A DNA stretch of 27,500 nucleotides, taken from assembly GCA_963575745.1 (NCBI GenBank), contig CAUYUJ010017865.1, positions 170,540 through 198,039 on the forward strand, given 5' to 3'. This DNA comes from Prorocentrum cordatum. Its lineage: Eukaryota > Sar > Dinophyceae > Prorocentrales > Prorocentraceae. A program made the translations under genes and the position numbers. Below are positions 26,025-27,500 of the stretch, in pieces. Within the stretch, counting starts at the first letter, position 1, and each line of letters begins with the position of its first letter. Below the pieces are notes generated by a model. It saw nothing but the letters and a program-made list of their open reading frames with translations. It ran no database searches and was not told where the DNA came from.

Positions 26025-26095
26025 CGGTCCCGGGGAAAGGGTCGGGCTTTCCAGGGACGCCGTCCTGAAAAAAGTCAGGACGTCGCATGTCTGGG
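26025..26095 (-). pseudogene. Segment related to the 25114-25317 exon
   Basis: The minus strand reads PDMRRPDFFQDGVPGKPDPF followed by PGTGFSSGVAF and a stop. This parallels PDIRRLGFSMRGPRGPDPFP in the exon, and the DNA aligns over about 65 bases (GGGGAAAGGGTCGGG..GTCGGATGTCTGGG type). The reading closes soon after the shared part, so this copy looks truncated. It directly abuts the T-shaped palindrome at 26096. Confidence 0.4.
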
Positions 26096-26242
26096 AACTC
26101 TTGCCGCTCCGCGCGGATTTCTTGGATCCGCGCTGGGCACCCCCCCCCGGCGGCGCCTCCGGCGCCGCCCCTGGCGCGCTCCGCGCGCCGTGGAGGGGGG
26201 TCCGGCGCGGATCCAAGACATCCGCGCGGAGCGCCAAGAGTT
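26096..26242. mobile_element. T-shaped GC-rich palindrome, family I, copy 2
   Basis: Outer arms 26096-26133 and 26205-26242 are inverted repeats identical at 36 of 38 positions (AACTCTTG..CGCTCCGCGCGGAT..TCTTGGATCCGCGC). A C-run/G-run stretch extends the stem. Inside are two perfect small hairpins: GGCGGCGCC-TCC-GGCGCCGCC (26149-26169) and GGCGCGC-TCC-GCGCGCC (26173-26189). The predicted fold is a long stem with two cross-arms. No coding capacity. Confidence 0.85.
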
Positions 26243-26320
26243 GATTCCCCAGTCAGAGCTTGCCTCTGTAGGGGTCCTGGCGGATTCATATGGTTAGGTG
26301 AGGTGCGTCGCCGATTTCGG

Positions 26321-26453
26321 TGGCCGGGTGCCCGGGTGCCTGGGTGCCCGGGTGCCCGGGGGTGCCCGGGGGGGCGGTTGCCCGGGGGGGCCCGGGGGGG
26401 CCCAGAGGTGCCCGGGGGTGCCCGGAGGTGCCTGGGGGTGCCCGGGTGCCCGA
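26321..26453 (+). repeat. 8-bp GC satellite (GGTGCCCG)n
   Basis: GGTGCCCG units with G-run expansions (GGGGGTGCCCGG, GGGGGGGCCC) over about 130 bp, directly followed by a second 8-bp array. Confidence 0.9.
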
Positions 26454-26463
26454 GTGCTCTCTC

Positions 26464-26642
26464 GCCCTGTAGCCCTGTAGCCTTATAGCCCAATAGCCCT
26501 GTAGCCCTATAGCCCTACAACCCTATAGCCCTATAGCTCTATAGCCCTATAGCCCTATAACCCTATCGACCTATAGCCCTATAGCCCTATAGCTCTATAG
26601 CCCTGTAGCCCTATAGCCCTATAGCCCTATAGAGCCCTAGCC
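26464..26642 (+). repeat. 8-bp satellite (CCCTATAG)n
   Basis: About 22 copies of CCCTATAG with variants CCCTGTAG, CCTTATAG, CTCTATAG and CCCTATAA. Each unit holds the palindrome CTATAG. Related in form to, but distinct from, the CCCTAAA telomere complement. Confidence 0.93.
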
Positions 26643-27279
26643 CTCATGGCCTTCATAGCCCTCGCAGGCTTCATAAGCCTAAGGAGCAGATACAAAGGTA
26701 CCTCATGTAAGATCACACAAGGCTCTGATTGGATTTTTATCCGGTGCCATGTTTATGCCGTTCTTCTTTTGCGATCTTGGGGGCCTCGTGTGTCCTCGGA
26801 ACTCCGCCTGCAGAGTGCATTCGCGTGGGCCAGCGTGCGATAATCGATGAGGCAGCGCCGATAGAGCGTCGAAGCAGCGTCGATTCAGCGTCGATTCGCG
26901 TCGACCAGCGTAGAATCGCAAGAGCCAGCAAGATGGCATGGGAGGCTCCCACGAGTTGCCGCCGGAGCCTCTCACCGCGAGCAGGGAGCCTGGGCCCCGG
27001 ATTTGCGTCGCGACACGAGGGGAACGTGTAGGAAGTGGGCCACGCGAAGGCAGTCCGTGTGGGAGGGCAGCGTCTGCGCTTGCGATGGCGGGCGGCGTAC
27101 AGAGCAGAAGCTGAGGGAAGGACCGCCTTGTGCTCAGGACGGGGCCCTGGTTTTCGGGGCCGCTCCTCGGGTCCAGCTCGGGGAACCCGATCGTGGCCGG
27201 GCCTCGCTGTGGCCTGAGAAGCCCCTTTTGTTCCTTGGTCAGCGCTCCTTGTGATAGCGCGATGACCGTAGTGGCTGTC
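26643..27279. other. Unassigned sequence with a short 11-bp-type repeat
   Basis: At 26860-26920 CAGCGTCGATT/GCGTCGAAGCA words recur four to five times; inverted, they resemble the 20185-20338 satellite unit. The rest is unique; no gene recognised. Confidence 0.4.
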
Positions 27280-27430
27280 GAGGAGGAGGAGGCGGAGGAG
27301 GAGGAGGGGGAGGCGAGGAGGCGAGGAGGCGAGGAGGAGGAGGAGGCGGAGGAGGAGGAGGGGGAGGAGGAGGAGGCGGAGGAGGAGGCGGAGGAGGAGG
27401 AGGAGGAGGAGGAGGAGGAGGAGGAGGAGG
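27280..27430 (+). repeat. GGA/GGC triplet array
   Basis: About 150 bp of GGA with regular GCG/GGCG interruptions. It produces poly-Pro, poly-Leu and poly-Ser frames on the minus strand. Confidence 0.95.
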
Positions 27431-27500
27431 GGCGAGCCCCTGTCCGACCATGGCAAGCGCGCGTACGCTCGGCTCTGCAAGCGAGCGCGCCGTGGCTGGC

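Noticed and set aside
26096-26242. Integrated parvovirus terminal repeat
   Set aside because: Only the fold topology is similar. No replication or capsid coding sequence is nearby, and the second copy at 17689 looks like a foldback repeat family.
26464-26642. Interstitial telomere
   Set aside because: The unit is CCCTATAG (8 bp), not the 7-bp CCCTAAA complement expected for the dinoflagellate-type TTTAGGG telomere.

Overview
The window looks like nuclear DNA of a dinoflagellate. The main evidence is two relics of the dinoflagellate trans-spliced leader (SL). One at 9737-9758 matches the 22-nt leader at 21 of 22 positions and ends directly at an ATG. A weaker one at 274-295 matches at 19 of 22 and lies 22 bases before a 48-codon ORF. 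The rest fits: high GC with AT-poor spacers, very large GGA/TCC triplet arrays, degenerate CTTGG-type repeats, many miniature inverted-repeat elements, and almost no dense coding sequence. The genus cannot be fixed by reading; a Prorocentrum-like or other core dinoflagellate is a guess.

Layout. 1-1670: CTTGG-type repeat (antisense orientation), SL-like relic with a small ORF, a TTG microsatellite, then an eight-copy 82-bp satellite. 1762-3106: purine-rich GGA array, C-rich and CGTGCCG-rich sequence. 3391-4077: an A-rich island between 22-bp direct repeats, then a 191-bp TTAA-ended inverted-repeat element. 4078-5265: unassigned; one ORF with a hydrophobic N-terminus. 5270-9690: GGA arrays and a run of hairpins and miniature elements (5881, 6351, 6756/6855, 7569, 8391). 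9690-9797: the best SL relic, behind a polypyrimidine tract. 10215-11341: an inverted-repeat element, a TCC array and a Lys/Glu-rich coding remnant. 11342-16610: GC-rich, with a 72-bp minisatellite and faint hints of a decayed LINE. 16611-20340: more elements, GGA and TCC arrays, the first palindrome of a two-copy foldback family, and an 11-bp satellite. 20866-24305: CTTGG-type repeats and a perfect 231-bp tandem duplication. 24450-26642: further elements, a candidate 68-codon minus-strand exon with a related segment 700 bp away, a T-shaped GC palindrome and two adjacent 8-bp satellites. 26643-27500: unassigned plus a terminal GGA array.

No complete, recognisable protein gene was found. Most long open frames are low-complexity translations of triplet or 11-bp arrays. 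The window is best read as intergenic or intronic repeat landscape holding retroposed-mRNA traces, one possible exon and at least ten miniature or foldback element families. All similarity statements come from reading by eye; no database search or folding program was run.
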